DNA from: Diphasiastrum complanatum
Taxonomy: Eukaryota > Streptophyta > Lycopodiopsida > Lycopodiales > Lycopodiaceae
Reading direction: 5' to 3'
Assembly: GCA_029204225.1 (NCBI GenBank)
Contig: CM055103.1
Span: forward strand, 51,338,175 to 51,402,174
DNA: 64,000 nucleotides
Under the pieces are notes generated by a model. That model did not search any database, was not told the DNA's origin, and saw only the letters and a program-made list of their open reading frames with translations. Below, piece by piece: positions 10,537 to 21,826 of the stretch; within the stretch, counting starts at the first letter, position 1; each line of letters starts with the position of its first letter. The translations under genes and the position numbers were made by a program.

Positions 10537-13091
10537 ATGTCAAGTAGTTCTATCTCTTCTATTCTAGTAGTTGTAACTCAATATGTTGCAACAAGTGCAA
10601 CATCTTCATCTGACATTCCCAATGAAAGCTTTTTTTATAAAGCCACTCCTGAATAGGAACATGTTTTTGTAAATGATGTGACATCGTCATCATTTACCCG
10701 TTCATCTTCTGAAATTCCTCAAGCAAGTACTTTTCAAGAAATGATGTATGTAACTCAGCTTGTATCAAATCTTTTGACCTCGTCCTCCTCTTTAGAAACA
10801 GGCTCGACACAATTAGAACATTGTTCTTTTGAACAAGTTCAATCATTGAGTGATGAGTCAAAAGCTTCAATCACTCGGTTACTGATTCTAGTAAATTAAC
10901 AGATCCGCGTAAGTCTGTTGATCCATAACGTTCAAGCTTTTCTCATGTTCGTAGGAGACCTTCTCAAAGTAATGTTCGTCATGTTAAATCTAAAAGGGCT
11001 ATATTCGTTGAAAATTTAGAGCCTTCTAGGGGTCCAGAACATCTTGAGGTTGGAGCCAGAATTTTGAGTCATGAAATTCCAATACCTTCTCAACCAGTTC
11101 AAACACCTACTAGTAACAAAGGTTCAATTTATAGATCAGACTCCAAACAAAAAGAAAAATACAAGAGAGACTTGAGATCCTCACCTGATTTAACGAATCA
11201 TCAAAAACAGTTGATTACAAATCTGAGATTCGAAAGGTACAGAATATTATTTGCTGCTCATCATGTTGTTTGCAAAAGCTGAGTATCAGAGAAATTGAAG
11301 AATTAAGATCAAGCTTCTTTTTACAAAGTAAGGATGAGAGAAATTACTATTTGTATGCAATAGTGAGGCCGGACAAAGACTTATTTTCGTATTTTGTAAA
11401 TGCTTTGGAGGTTTGTCGCAAAGCTTACAAAGCAGTCCACACAATCAGAAACTCACGGCTTCAACGAATGCATGCACGACTTTAGAAAGACCCAACATTA
11501 CGGGTATCCTGTCAAGGTCGAACTGTTTCTCCAGATGCTTAAAATGGAACTGCTTGGCTAAAGCATTTCATAGATGTGCACAGAGAAAAATTGCCTAATT
11601 TCTTATATTTTCACTTGCCGGATAATTTTACAAAATTAGAAATATTTTTGATGTACAAAGAGTTTGCAAAACCAAAAAATGTTCCCTATTTGAGTTACTC
11701 ATATTTTCTTAGAATTTGGAAAAGAGATTTTGGACTGGTATAGATTCCCAAAAAATCACGAATGATAGTATGCTCCACTTGCGAGTTGTTAAAGTTTGCA
11801 AACCAACTTGCAAAGACCAATGACAAGAAAGGTAAATATAAATCAAATTTGTCCTTCATTTTAATACTTTCTATTTTAAAAAAATTAATGTTGCAGTCTT
11901 TTTGAACACCATTATGTTGTAGTCTTTTAACACCATTATGGTATGATATTTATTCTATTAAATAAGTGAATCATTGTATTTTCAGTGGATGCTGAAAAAG
12001 CTCTTCAATTGCAAAGAGATCAACAAATAGTTGAAAGACAAAAGTTGGCCAAGCATCGAAAGAAATGTTTGAAATGTCCACGAAAATATCTGGGCCTTGT
12101 TATTGATGGCATGGATCAGAAGAAAACAATGTTGCCTCATTTTGTCAGAGTGCCCAAAAATTTGAACGAGGCAGATTTTATTCAAGTTCATCTCGTTGGA
12201 GCACTTGTGTTTAATGGCACTTTGGGGTCCAAGGTCCTTTTTAATTATCCCAATGTTCAAAATGAATCGAATTTGATGATCACCATTGTACATAAGATAA
12301 TTTGCGAATTTGGTGAAAATCTCCCAGAAATACTTTTTTTGCAGCCTGACAACACTGCTAGGGAAAATAAAAATCAAACTATTTTGGCATACTTGTCTAT
12401 GCTAGTGGAGAATTTTTTTTTCAAAAAAGTAACAATAGGTTTTTTGTTGGTAGGACATACCCAAGATCAAATTGATCAAATGTTTAGTTGCTTTTCTAAG
12501 AGGTTGTGAGGCAAGAAAGCATTTTCATTACCAGTGCTTCAAAGCACTGTTGAGGAATCATATGTGCCAAAGCCAAATGTGTCATTAATCAAAAACACAT
12601 ATGATTTTCGTGATTATGTTAAGGCGTCCAACGAAATAGAGTGATGCATAGCTAATATTAATGATATTAGCTTTCAGCACCAGTTTAAAATCAAATATAA
12701 CGAATCAGGCATTATATTATTATGGGGCAAACTATTTTCAAATTCAGTTTCGTGGCTACCTCTTGAAGGAGTTCGATTTTTGCTTAACATTCCATCGACT
12801 CAAATCAAGCTTGATGTGTTGTCTCCCTTGAAGTCCTTGCTAGAAGAACAAAAGGTGCAAAGAGAACATCGTGAGATTGATCCATTTGCCTCATTAAATT
12901 TTTTGATATCAAGTATTCAAGCAGCTTATCATTTTTTTGATGAGTTTGATCAGCATTGGTGGATGGACTTTTTTGAGGAACAAAAAGTCAGTTTGCTCAA
13001 TCTCGAACATACATTAACAACTGATGAATTTCATTGGTCTCATAAATTAGGAACATCAACTACGACTGTCGAACCTACCATTCAACAATGA
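10537..13091 (+). pseudogene. Cassette P right gene: DDE/RNase-H-like protein, copy 1
   Basis: ATG 10537 opens a Ser/Thr-rich N-terminus, stopped by TAG at 10654 (copy 2 has a Phe codon there). After further breaks comes a conserved core: SIREIEELRSSFF, then LPNFLYFHLP, a FLRIWKRDFG segment with a later CSTCELLK, and an intron at about 11833-11984 (GTAAAT donor, TTTTCAG acceptor). The C-terminal core reads LGLVIDGMDQKKT, PDNTARENKNQ, FLLVGHTQDQIDQMFS. This matches what I recall of an uncharacterised plant/animal family (DUF7869-type) in which Asp, Asp-Asn and a terminal Asp/Glu suggest an RNase-H/DDE nuclease fold. Frame remnants continue past 12509 (WLPLEGVRFLLNIP) to a stop at 13089-13091. 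Catalytic function is inference. Confidence 0.6.
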
Positions 13092-13770
13092 AGGTGATGG
13101 TGACAAACAACTATGTTAGAGGTCTGAGGCTTAATGCAAAAGTTCCAGTAGACGTATGTGAAGACTGCACTTCTGGAAAGCAACACCAAGCTCCTTTTCC
13201 AAGATCTGAATCTGCAACCTTTGAAGCTCTTGAATTGGTACACTCTAACTTATGTGGTCCCATGAGTGAAGCTTTTTGTAAAGGTGCAAGATATTTTTTG
13301 ACATTCATTGAAGACAAAAGATGAAACATATGAATACTTTGTGAAGTTTAAAAAACTAGTGGAATTATAGACAAAACACGAATCAAAAAACTCAGGACTG
13401 ACAGGGGTGGGGAATACATTTCAAATGAGATGAAAAATTTATGTGAGAAAGAAGAAATTATTCATTAGTGCGCTGCACCCTACTGCCCTCAACAAAATGG
13501 AATAGCTGAACGTAAAAATAGGACAATTGTTGAAATGGCTAGAAGTCTGTTAAGTCTGTCAAAGCTTAGCAAAAGGTTCTGGGCAGAAGCTATAACTACA
13601 TCAGTTTATCTTATAAATAGGATAAAGATAAACGCAGTGAAAGGAATGACACTTGAAAAAAAATGGTCAGGAAACAAACCTTCTGTGAGTCATGTCAGAA
13701 TTTTTGGATGTACAACATATGTTCATATACCAGATGACAAAGAAGAAAGGTAGATTTCAAAAGTAAACAG
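13088..13770 (+). pseudogene. Copia-1 GAG-pre-integrase and integrase core, copy 1
   Basis: The first frame (13088-13324) has VCEDCTSGKQHQAPFP and LELVHSNLCGP, the standard junction of the zinc domain and catalytic core, then FLTFIEDKR. A frameshift follows. The core resumes with LRTDRGGEYIS (second Asp) and PQQNGIAERKNRT (catalytic Glu), then RFWAEAITTSVYLINR. Stops include TAG within the H-stop-C segment near 13467. This region is deleted from copy 2. Confidence 0.85.
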
Positions 13771-14095
13771 TGTATAACGATAGGATATGCTGAGAATTCA
13801 AAAGCATACCAGTTGTTTGATCCAGAAACAAGAAAAACAATAATTAGCAGAAATGTCATTTTTGATGAGTCATCTTTTGGAGAGCCTAAACAAATACAAC
13901 ATTCAGATAGAGAATCATTCACGTTCAAGGGGTCCTTTGATAATGAAATAGAGACACCTGCCCAGCCTTTACCACAACCACAGAGAGCCCAACCTTTACT
14001 ACAGCCACAGAGAGAAGTGACAGAAAGAGAGAATGAACCTAGAAGAGAACAAGACAAATATCCACCAGACTGCAGGATTATGCCTACATAACACA

Positions 14096-14760
14096 AGAAA
14101 GCATAGATAATGATCCATTGACGTTAGAAGAAGCTATGGAAAGACCTGAAGCTGAGTATTGGAAAATGGCAATAAATGAAGAACTTGAAGCTTTAAGAAA
14201 AAATAACACATGGAAAGCTGTGAACTGACCAGAGGGCAGGACCATAGTTCAAAATAAATGGGCCTTCAAAACCAAACTCAAGCCAGATGGAACAGTTCAG
14301 CGTTATAAAGGCAAATTAGTTGCTAAGGGCTATACACAAAGAGAGCGCATCAACATATGGATGTAACCACAACATTCCTAAATGGAGATTTAGAGGAAGA
14401 AATTTCATGGAGTTACCCCAAGGCACCATACATTCAAGGAAGGATCAAGTTTGCGGGTTGCAGAAATCCATTCATGGACTGAAACAGTCGTCTAGAGCAT
14501 GGTATTTGAAGCTGGATGCTTATCTTAACAAGATGTGAGACTGACCATAGCCTTTACATCTACAAAAGGAATGCAAAAACATTCATCATTGCAGTTGGTG
14601 TTCGAATTCCCTAATCACAGAAATAAAACAACTTAAAGGAAAATATGTGATAAAGGACTTGGGAGAGATCCATCGGTTCCTAGGTCTAAGTGTCTCAAGA
14701 ACTCGAAACAAAAGGACAATTACAATCAGTCAGCAATCATAAACAGAAAATATCTTGAGA
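14096..14760 (+). pseudogene. Copia-1 reverse transcriptase, copy 1
   Basis: RVT_2-type text: EYWKMAINEELEAL, then KNNTWKAVN-stop-PEGRTIV, KWAFKTKLKPDG and LVAKGYTQRE. Just after this, about 95 bp are missing relative to copy 2 (48838-48932), which destroys the frame into the palm. A piece around SIHGLKQSSRAWYLKLDAYL remains at 14455-14530. The YVDD catalytic box is absent: the sequence jumps from an AVGV-like segment straight to the connection segment. The same gap exists in copy 2, so it is older than the duplication. Confidence 0.85.
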
Positions 14761-14829
14761 GACTATGGCATGGGGCAATGTAATCCACTGGGGGCACCTT
14801 GAATCATAAGGAGAATTAGCAGATGAAGA

Positions 14830-15510
14830 GCCATATCCAGATATTGAAAATTATCAAAGAATAATTGGCATACTTATGTATCTGGTAACACGTCCAGACA
14901 TAGCCAATGCAGTCAGAACATTAGCTCAGCACATGTCAAAGCCAATGAAAATGCATTGGGCGGGAGTCAAAAGAGTATTCAGATATCTTCAAGGAACCAA
15001 AACCTGGTGCATAAGCTACAAAGCTACAACAAATCAAAATATACTCCAAGGATATTCAGACGCAGATTGGGGAGGTGACAAGGAAGACATAAAGTCTACA
15101 TCAGGCTATATTTTCTTGCTAAATTCAGGCTGTGTCAGCTGCAGCAGTAAAAAGCAAAGTTCAATTGCGTTGTCCAGTACAGAAGCTGAATACATGGTTA
15201 CAACACATGCAGCTAAAGAGACCATTTCATTAAGAAACTTAATGAAAGAAATTGGTTTTGAACAAACCAAAGTAGCTGTTATGTATTGTGATAACATTAG
15301 CTATATATAGTTGCTTTAGCAAAAAACCCAGTCTATCATTCTAGAACAAAACATATAGACATTCAACAGCATTTCATCAGAGAAAAATTACTGACAGAAG
15401 AGATTAACTTAGAATTCTGTGCTACTGAGGAACAGCTTGCAGATGTATGCACAACGTCAACTGAAAACAGAATTGCATCGTGGGAACAATGTACTTCAGT
15501 TGTCTGAAGG
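14830..15510 (+). pseudogene. Copia-1 RNase H and 3' end, copy 1
   Basis: The frame at 14876-15310 contains MYLVTRPDIANAVRTLAQHM, then GYSDADWGGD (first catalytic Asp), STSGYIFLL, the ALSSTEAEYM box (Glu) and MYCDN (Asp), so the RNase H active site is complete in sequence. A stop after SYI breaks the segment, and the frame continues with an H-x-x-T-K-H-I-D-type end and ADVCTTSTENR. The element ends near 15510 with no recognisable polypurine tract or LTR. Confidence 0.85.
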
Positions 15511-16351
15511 TCCTACTGACTAGTCTCATGTCTTCTTTCAATATTGTATGCTTTTTGACTGTTGCTCTTAAATTCTGTATCTACTAAGTACTTCAGAGCA
15601 TATGACACCCTTTTTTGATCTTCTTGAAACTTGAAGTTTGATAAATTAATCAGGATAAATACTAAACAATGCATTCAAATACACATAATAATTTGCTGAC
15701 TATTCTATTTGTCTTCGTGAGCAGAGATCTTGCTTCGTGTCTTTGTGATTGTTTCGGTTTTTGAGAGGTAATGTTTTTGTGTTACTTTACTTACATCAAT
15801 GACCGCCAGAGGCAGGATGTAATCGCCAAATCTTTGATGGTAGAGGTTGCTCTGGGTGCTGTAGTACCACTTGATCTTGTTGGCTGTGTATGTAGCGTAT
15901 TATTCAGGTTCGTCTTATTATGTTTCACTTGCCTTATAAAGAATGGGGTACATCAGATGTGACCCTAGTTTTACAATATACTCTTCTTTACTTGGTTTAG
16001 TATGACGTCGTGATTCATTAATTGCCTAGCTTTCCATGCAAAACTAAAGATGAATGCCCCATACGAAGTGAGTCGCTGCGATCAGATCGTCCTCTTTCTA
16101 TGAATATTCAAGGAAGCTGTAAATAACATGAATGATAACAATTTAAGGTGATGTAGAAAATTTCTCGTAGCCATCCTCACTAAGCTATGGCATGTACATG
16201 CTCCAGTCTCACTGAGGAGACTTATTCAAGTGTGCAATCATTGAAGAAAGCAATTCAGAGCAACCCACTTCTTATAAATTTTTATCGGTCCACAGATACA
16301 TATTGCAAATTTACTGCCTTTATCACCTACTTTGATCGGAAAAACTCGAGG
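15511..16351. other. Spacer between Copia-1 and dioxygenase, copy 1
   Basis: About 840 bp of AT-rich DNA that probably includes the dioxygenase 3' untranslated region near its right end. A 63-codon plus frame (15771-15962) with DRQRQDVIAKSLMVEVALG looks somewhat protein-like but I do not recognise it. Its presence in copy 2 says nothing about selection because the copies are nearly identical. Nothing else is supportable. Confidence 0.4.
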
Positions 16352-17519
16352 TCAACTGACTAGAGGGTTGTCGATGGCAAATGACTGAACTAGACGTTTA
16401 CCTCCACGTTCCGCTGCCAAAGCCTGCAAATATTCTATGTAGAACAGTTCTCTATACACAGGACCTACCTTCTCATCTACTAGCTCTGGTGCGGGAAAGA
16501 TCTTTTGATCCTTTGCTGGATGGTAAAAGGTTACATAGGATCGCCTTGTGCGGTCGCTGTTCACAATAGCTCTGTGGTTGGCACTTTTGTATCTCCCATT
16601 CGTAATGATCTACAGTCCATAATACAGCAGTGTCATCTTACTTATCTACATGATCAGCTAATTAATACAGACAACAACGTCCCGTGCCGAGGCACGGGCG
16701 ATTTGTAAATGCTTGAAAAGAGTAAAGGTTAAATTCGCGGCTTGATGTTAGCGAATGTTACAATGAGCTAAATATAGTTTTACCATAGTCTTGCATGGAA
16801 GGAGATAAATTAAGCAAACATAGTTTTCGCGTGGTTTACCTCGATTTGATCTGCCAGATTGACGACGAAAGCATTGGGATGATTTGGAACCAGCTCCCAT
16901 GTGTCGTTTTCGGCAGCCACCTCCAATCCGTCGCCCTCTTGCATAAGAATGGTGATGGCCACAACGTCAGAGTGTGCAGGCAGGCCAAGAGTTTTTCCTG
17001 GCTCTGGGCATGGAGGATAGCACTGGAATACTATGTTCTGGTGTGGCTCCCCCAGAGCCTCCTTCAGGTAGCTGGGTTTGAGCCCAAGACTCTCAGAGAT
17101 GACAGCCAGCAGCCGTTGAGCAAGGTCCAGTAAAGCAGCTGTGTACTTCTCCACGGTCTCTCTGAATTCAGCTGGCTGCTGGGGCCAGTAGTTGTAATGC
17201 CTTTCGGATAATGGAAGAGTGTGAAGCTCCAGAAATTCACGCCAGAACTTGGGCTCAGTGTCATCAAGAACCATACGGCTTCCATAGCCCTCAGAACCGA
17301 TCACTGGCTTTCCAGCATATACAAGCTTTTCGTCCTTGGTCAGATCAAAAAACTTGCGACCCACTTGTTTCAGCCTATCCGTGAGCTCTACTGGCACGCC
17401 ATGATTGATAACTTGGAAGAAGCCATTCTTTTCACAGGCCTCAGCGATCTGAGCCTGACAGATGAAGCCAGTCGTTCATCGTTTAGGCCTGATATATCAA
17501 TTGGATTCAAAGTTGCCAT
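16352..17519 (-). pseudogene. 2-oxoglutarate/Fe(II) dioxygenase (DOXC type), frameshifted, copy 1
   Basis: Exon 1 is 17519-16840 and exon 2 is 16609-16352, joined across a GT-AG intron. The protein has the N-terminal DIOX_N pattern (NGFFQVINHGVP) and the Fe(II) ligands HSD in LPAHSDVVAI and His in SANHRAIV. The oxoglutarate-binding Arg is in RTRRSYVTF. Exon 1 is 680 nt, one base short of the intact copy 2 exon: a C is missing near 17455, so translation from the first ATG fails after about 20 codons. A later in-frame Met at 17397 could give an N-terminally truncated product lacking the DIOX_N start. Exon 2 also lacks one Phe codon. Substrate cannot be told from sequence; flavonoid, hormone and defence-metabolism enzymes share this fold. 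Confidence 0.85.
16680..16697. repeat. Perfect 8-bp hairpin in the dioxygenase intron, copy 1
   Basis: CCCGTGCCGAGGCACGGG forms an 8-bp GC-rich stem with a 2-nt loop in otherwise AT-rich intron DNA. Such hairpins are typical of Helitron 3' ends, but no CTRR end follows at the expected distance on either strand. It is therefore only a possible remnant. The same hairpin is at 51282-51299 in copy 2. Confidence 0.4.
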
Positions 17520-17706
17520 GAGTACTCAGCCCGTAGATGATCTTCTTCACACAACTACGACGTACTATTACTATTGCCGAACTAAGATCAAACAGGCAAT
17601 GTTGTACTGTGTGCGAGTTCAGAAACTGGGTGCATACATATATTTGATGTGGACTGATGAGCGACAAGGAGCAAACGAAATTAATTACTGGTGGGCATGT
17701 TGAACG

Positions 17707-17714
17707 TATTTATA
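17707..17714 (-). promoter_or_regulatory. TATA box of minus-strand dioxygenase, copy 1
   Basis: TATAAATA on the minus strand lies 188 bp upstream of the start codon. It sits in a block that is repeated in inverted orientation before the truncated dioxygenase at 24420, where the same box is at 24185-24192. Confidence 0.5.
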
Positions 17715-18009
17715 AGAACGATGCAATTCCAAAGTCTTGCCATGACTCACAAGACTGTGCCAGGAAACTGTGCCAATAGTATTATTATGAGCAGGATTCT
17801 CTTTTTTGGACCGATCATAACTTCCTTTTTTTTCGTAAATGGAGCTTATGACCCGTCTCTCTAGGCATATACGTTGACATAGCAAAAAGAACTGAGCAAA
17901 AGGAAGATAAGCATAGACTTAGAGGAGGCAAAAATAACTAGCACAAGGAAGATTGTCTGACGGCTTTGAAAGAGAAACGTGGTATATCTTTGGGTAGCAC
18001 TCACGATTG

Positions 18010-18668
18010 TGTGTTATTTCTAATGTGGTGATGCTCTTTACTACAGTTGTAACATTTCCATATTTTTTTTATTATAAAGACTTTAAAATTTTGCAATGTA
18101 CACCAATGTGATCAAATAAGTAAACATAAGCCATCATCCTAAAATCCATACAAAGTATGTTGCGGTCAATTCAAATGGTGATTGGTGGCACAATTTGAGA
18201 CACATACTGCTCCATTGCTAACCTTCATGCTAGGAAATGAATACATTCCCTTTGTGCTCAGCCCTATCGCGCCCTAGCGAGCTCGTCAACATCACGAGAA
18301 ATCATGGTCCTAAATACTAAATAATTTCTATAAAATTTCCACGCACAAAAATTTTATGCATTCAAGAGTTGAATTCAAACATGTGAAAATGGGAGCAATT
18401 TTAGGACGTAGAATTTACTAGCTAATCATACATTGTTCAATAAAAGCTCACAAAGTGAACCTCCATTATGCAATATCAAGTGCTACTATAGCATCATCGA
18501 TGCCATAACAAAGTAATATATCATGTATCCACAAGATTCATATCAATTCAAAAGGCCAAATGTAATAAAGAAAAACAAAAGAGAACAAAGAGAGAGTTAG
18601 GAGCTAGAGCTTTGACACTTTATAAGAAAATTTAATGAATAAGCTCAAAATAGAAAGTTATCCAAGCT

Positions 18669-18738
<70 letters not shown>

Positions 18739-20216
18739 TCGAAGTATCTCTAGCTACAACCACAACCTGAAGCATCCTTGAAGGCATTTATTTGATACTT
18801 CCAGAAAGATCATATCATAATACAGTGCTAGCATAATTATGCTTCCAAATTTGCAACAAATCAACATTAACTAAAGTATAGGTGCCAAAACGTGATAGGA
18901 AGTGAACCTACAGATCTAGACACTATGGTATGCACAGCATCAAGTCCTTGGCATGATCTATCCATTGAAGGTTAATGTTGCGACTAACCTCTACAATTAT
19001 GAATGCAACGTGACAAACATGTAATATGAAAGTTTCTTCTAGATGAAGTTTGTACATCCATTAATCATAGGATTTTTAATGATTTGATTAATGTATGCTT
19101 TCAAATAGCTAAGTGCAATAATATCGATCCCTTTGTTCTATTTCTAGTCTATTGTCAACCTTATTGGATATCATAATATTCTTGTTATTGTAATGTTTCT
19201 AAGAAATTGAATTCTAAAGCTCTTTTATATTGTTGGTGCCTCGCAACATCAACTCAACATCGAGGTGTTAAAGTTTTGTATTCTCATATTTAGTTATGAA
19301 TTTTTGACTTGTACAAACAGGAACTTGCAAGGGGGTGCAATTTACATGTAAGCTATGATGATCATCATTCACATGTTAATTAAACCATTTGTACGTGCAT
19401 TTTTTTATATGTTTGTTGTATCCCCAACACATTTAGTTCTTAATTTTTCTTCTTGCAGCTTATGTTAATGTTCTTGTTGTTTGACGTCGTCTATTAGTGA
19501 TCACATTTTTTTATGGTTACTAACGTATTTTTGCTATCAACATACAAATGGTTTTGTCAGAGGATCGATCAAGTTGACCACCAGAGGCAGCTCCCATAGA
19601 TTGCAAGTGGACCTTGAATTGTGAGTATTGCAATCTTTAGACATTTTTTTTTGATCGAGTATTCTTATGTGGCCATTTGTCATTTTTAGTTTATTTAAAA
19701 CATTTTCTCTGTCCTATTGTCCTTCGATTAATTGTTGGTGTTATGTTCCTAACTTTCTATTTGTTACTTTTTATTTTTGTTTGTCACATTTGGCATAAGC
19801 ACTGTCATTTTGATGATATCACATACATATGAAATTGTTCAAACCTAATCAAACAAATGAAATCAACATGTTATAATACTACCACCAATGCACTCGGTAT
19901 GTGCCAAAAAGAAAATTGCATTGTTGTTATGCTAGTGCCATTGTGATTATTGTATTGTCACGAAAGCATACATTGCATCTTAGAATCTCATTTCTTCCAT
20001 GTTATCAACTCTTTTCATATTACTACGTCCACTAATTCTACTCCATATATCTTTCTTTCCCCATGATCTTAAATTGGTTCGTATTGACATTGTATTCTAT
20101 TTTTTATGAGGTTTTATGCATTAACATGCTATTTTATATAGACAAATAGCTAAGATTCTATGCTTAAGTCTTCTACAAATAAAATCATTAAAACTTTTAA
20201 CAAGAAGAAAGACAAC
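18010..20216. other. Non-coding stretch, left flank of CACTA remnant, copy 1
   Basis: About 2.2 kb of AT-rich DNA without a supportable gene. It holds a long CT/TC microsatellite (18668-18736). It also holds a 121-bp piece (19320-19440) that in copy 2 lies elsewhere, at 58678-58798. It may be internal CACTA DNA or introns, but no CACTA 5' terminus was found. Confidence 0.4.
18668..18736. repeat. (CT)n microsatellite, copy 1
   Basis: Almost pure CT repeat of about 69 bp. The copy 2 tract (53265-53302) is shorter and interrupted by CCC, so length has changed since duplication. Confidence 0.95.
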
Positions 20217-20675
20217 CTATTCTCTATATAATACCACATATAGAACAAAAGTTGTGTTATGTGTTAAGTACCCGAATAATGATGTGACACTACGGTCACT
20301 CCATTTGTATGTTGCTTGAAGGTTTAGAATAAGAATTGACGTAGCTAGTCTCAAAATGGATGCTCCTGGATACAAAGGAGTGTTTGCCTCCTTGCACAAT
20401 AGAATATCGTCTTCATCCATCTCAAATTGTTTGTGATCTCCATTTTCACTAGAAGATGCATGCATAGCATCATTCTCGTTTGCTTCATAAAAGTACGATT
20501 CAAACATATTGTGCATTGCGTCATTGTGTTGCACCTCATCATCATCATCATTTTCTTCAAATGTATTTGCCTCTTGAATTTGTTTTGCGTGTTGTTCTCT
20601 CATGTCCATCAAAACTTGATGTTGATTGTAATTAAACACGGATGGATCAACTTCGTGGAATGGCATTTGATTCAT
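20217..20675 (-). pseudogene. CACTA (En/Spm) transposase N-terminal fragment, copy 1
   Basis: 152 codons starting MNQMPFHEVD. An acidic stretch (EENDDDDEVQ) leads to LLCKEANTPLYPG, then ILNLQATYKWSDRSVTSLF. The EA-x-x-PLYPG and WSD-x-S/F-x-x-L patterns are the signature of the segment just before the TNP2 domain of plant CACTA transposases. The catalytic domain is missing: after the WSD segment the frame ends. It lies 44 bp from a divergent plus-strand gene, suggesting a shared promoter region. The copy 2 version (54670-55128) is nearly identical. Confidence 0.7.
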
Positions 20676-20818
20676 TGGCTACACACATTAAACAAATTCA
20701 ATAAATGACGTTGATAGATTGATGAAAACTTTTGTAGTTGATTATTGTTTTTCTACTTCATTTCAATATATTAGAATTTATTGTAATATATTGTATGTTT
20801 ACGAATGTAGTAATCATG

Positions 20819-21826
20819 TCAAGGTCGGTAGTGGCGAGAATTTAGGAGATTATGTTTCAAATTTCTATTCATCGCTAACTCCCAAACAAAAAACACAATT
20901 GCAAAGTATGCTTAGCCAAGACTCGAGGGTGGTACCTCACAAGCGGCCGCGGCTTCCGCGGCTCTCGCCCCTACCGAAGAGTCATCCATAAATCTATATT
21001 ATGATGTGGATCCTCAAGGGAACATAATCGCCAACCTTAAAGGGAGGGTAATTATGGACCGATTGTATTCTTTGTGCCAACGCCATTTTGGCGATAAATT
21101 GTTTATGAAATGGTCCGAACAATCTAACGAACTTAAATGGCAGATCATTGGTACCCCTCGTGACGAATTCCCACAAGACGAGGAATTCGACTCGAAGGAA
21201 ATCCATAAGCATATGAGCTTGTGGATAAGACATTGTCATGATACAGCATGACAAGCTTATAGGAATGGGACAAACCTAGTTGGTGTTCAAGGTCAGTTTG
21301 GAACAATGTAAAAAATGATGAAAAAACACTAGATAAATACAAGATTCAAAGAGATGCCACGACCGCTAGGATGCATGGAATAAGCAATCCTAGATTGGGC
21401 TCGAGTGGAAAGACGGGCTTGCAAGCAAGCATGGTATGTAAATTTAAACTACTCTTATAGTTTGTCCTTGATTTCATATGATTTCTTTTTCTAACATGCA
21501 TTTTGACTAGCTCTTCCAACCTAGCTCTAAACTAATTCCAACTTAAATTGAATGGAATATATTTGGCGGACTATGGACGTCTACCAACCAAGGAAGAGTA
21601 CAACTTTGCCTTCAGGGAATCATACGAGGCATTAGTCGATAAACTGAAGAGCGAGGGTAATCCTCCACGAGTAAGTTTCTTTGAAAGATTTAAATTTTAT
21701 ATTTTGTGTATTTTATTAATGTAAAATGCATATGTGTTTACTTTCAATCATTAGTATGATCAAGTATTAAATACTGATGTGTCTTGTTTGCTTGTTTTCA
21801 TTAGTATGCAGACGACGACGAGTAGA
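20819..21826 (+). pseudogene. CACTA accessory (TnpA-like) gene, copy 1
   Basis: A three-exon gene model is visible. Exon 1 reads NFYSSLTPKQKTQL, then MDPQGNIIANLKGRVIMDRL and LFMKWSEQSNELKW up to about 21434. A middle exon (about 21553-21672) reads LADYGRLPTKEEYNFAFRE and ends at a GTAAGT donor. The last exon is tiny and starts after a TTAG acceptor at 21804 (YADDDE-stop). A TGA at about 21249 replaces what is probably a Trp (DTA-stop-QAYRNG) in both copies. The W-x-x-Y pattern suits plant Ptta/En/Spm accessory proteins that bind subterminal repeats. Assignment rests on pattern and neighbours. Confidence 0.5.

Larger units (their letters stand above)
7147..13091. mobile_element. Cassette P, copy 1: divergent gene pair with palindrome array
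   Basis: A block foreign to Copia sits between the gag zinc knuckle and the GAG-pre-integrase domain. It contains a leftward gene (9207 to 7147), a regulatory-looking centre (9208-10536) with eleven 17-bp palindromes, and a rightward gene (10537 to 13091). Both genes run outward and their last codons touch Copia sequence on each side, so the block carries little besides two genes and their shared centre. No terminal inverted repeats or target duplication were found; a palindrome-like motif lies at the left edge (7157-7173). The family is unknown to me. A shortened second copy is at 44126-48486. Confidence 0.65.
5646..15510 (+). mobile_element. Copia-1 element, copy 1 (interrupted by cassette P)
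   Basis: Parts in order: leader (5646-6361), gag (6362-7146), foreign cassette P (7147-13091), GAG-pre-integrase and integrase (about 13088-13770), reverse transcriptase (14096-14750) and RNase H (14830-15320), ending near 15510. No protease is present; it should lie where P sits. I find no flanking LTR pair and no primer site, so both ends are probably lost. The copy is riddled with stops and lacks the YVDD catalytic block. The same plan is at 42621-50115. Confidence 0.8.

Noticed and set aside
15771-15962. Small conserved protein (63 codons)
   Set aside because: The similarity between copies reflects recent duplication of the whole region; no family or codon evidence supports it.
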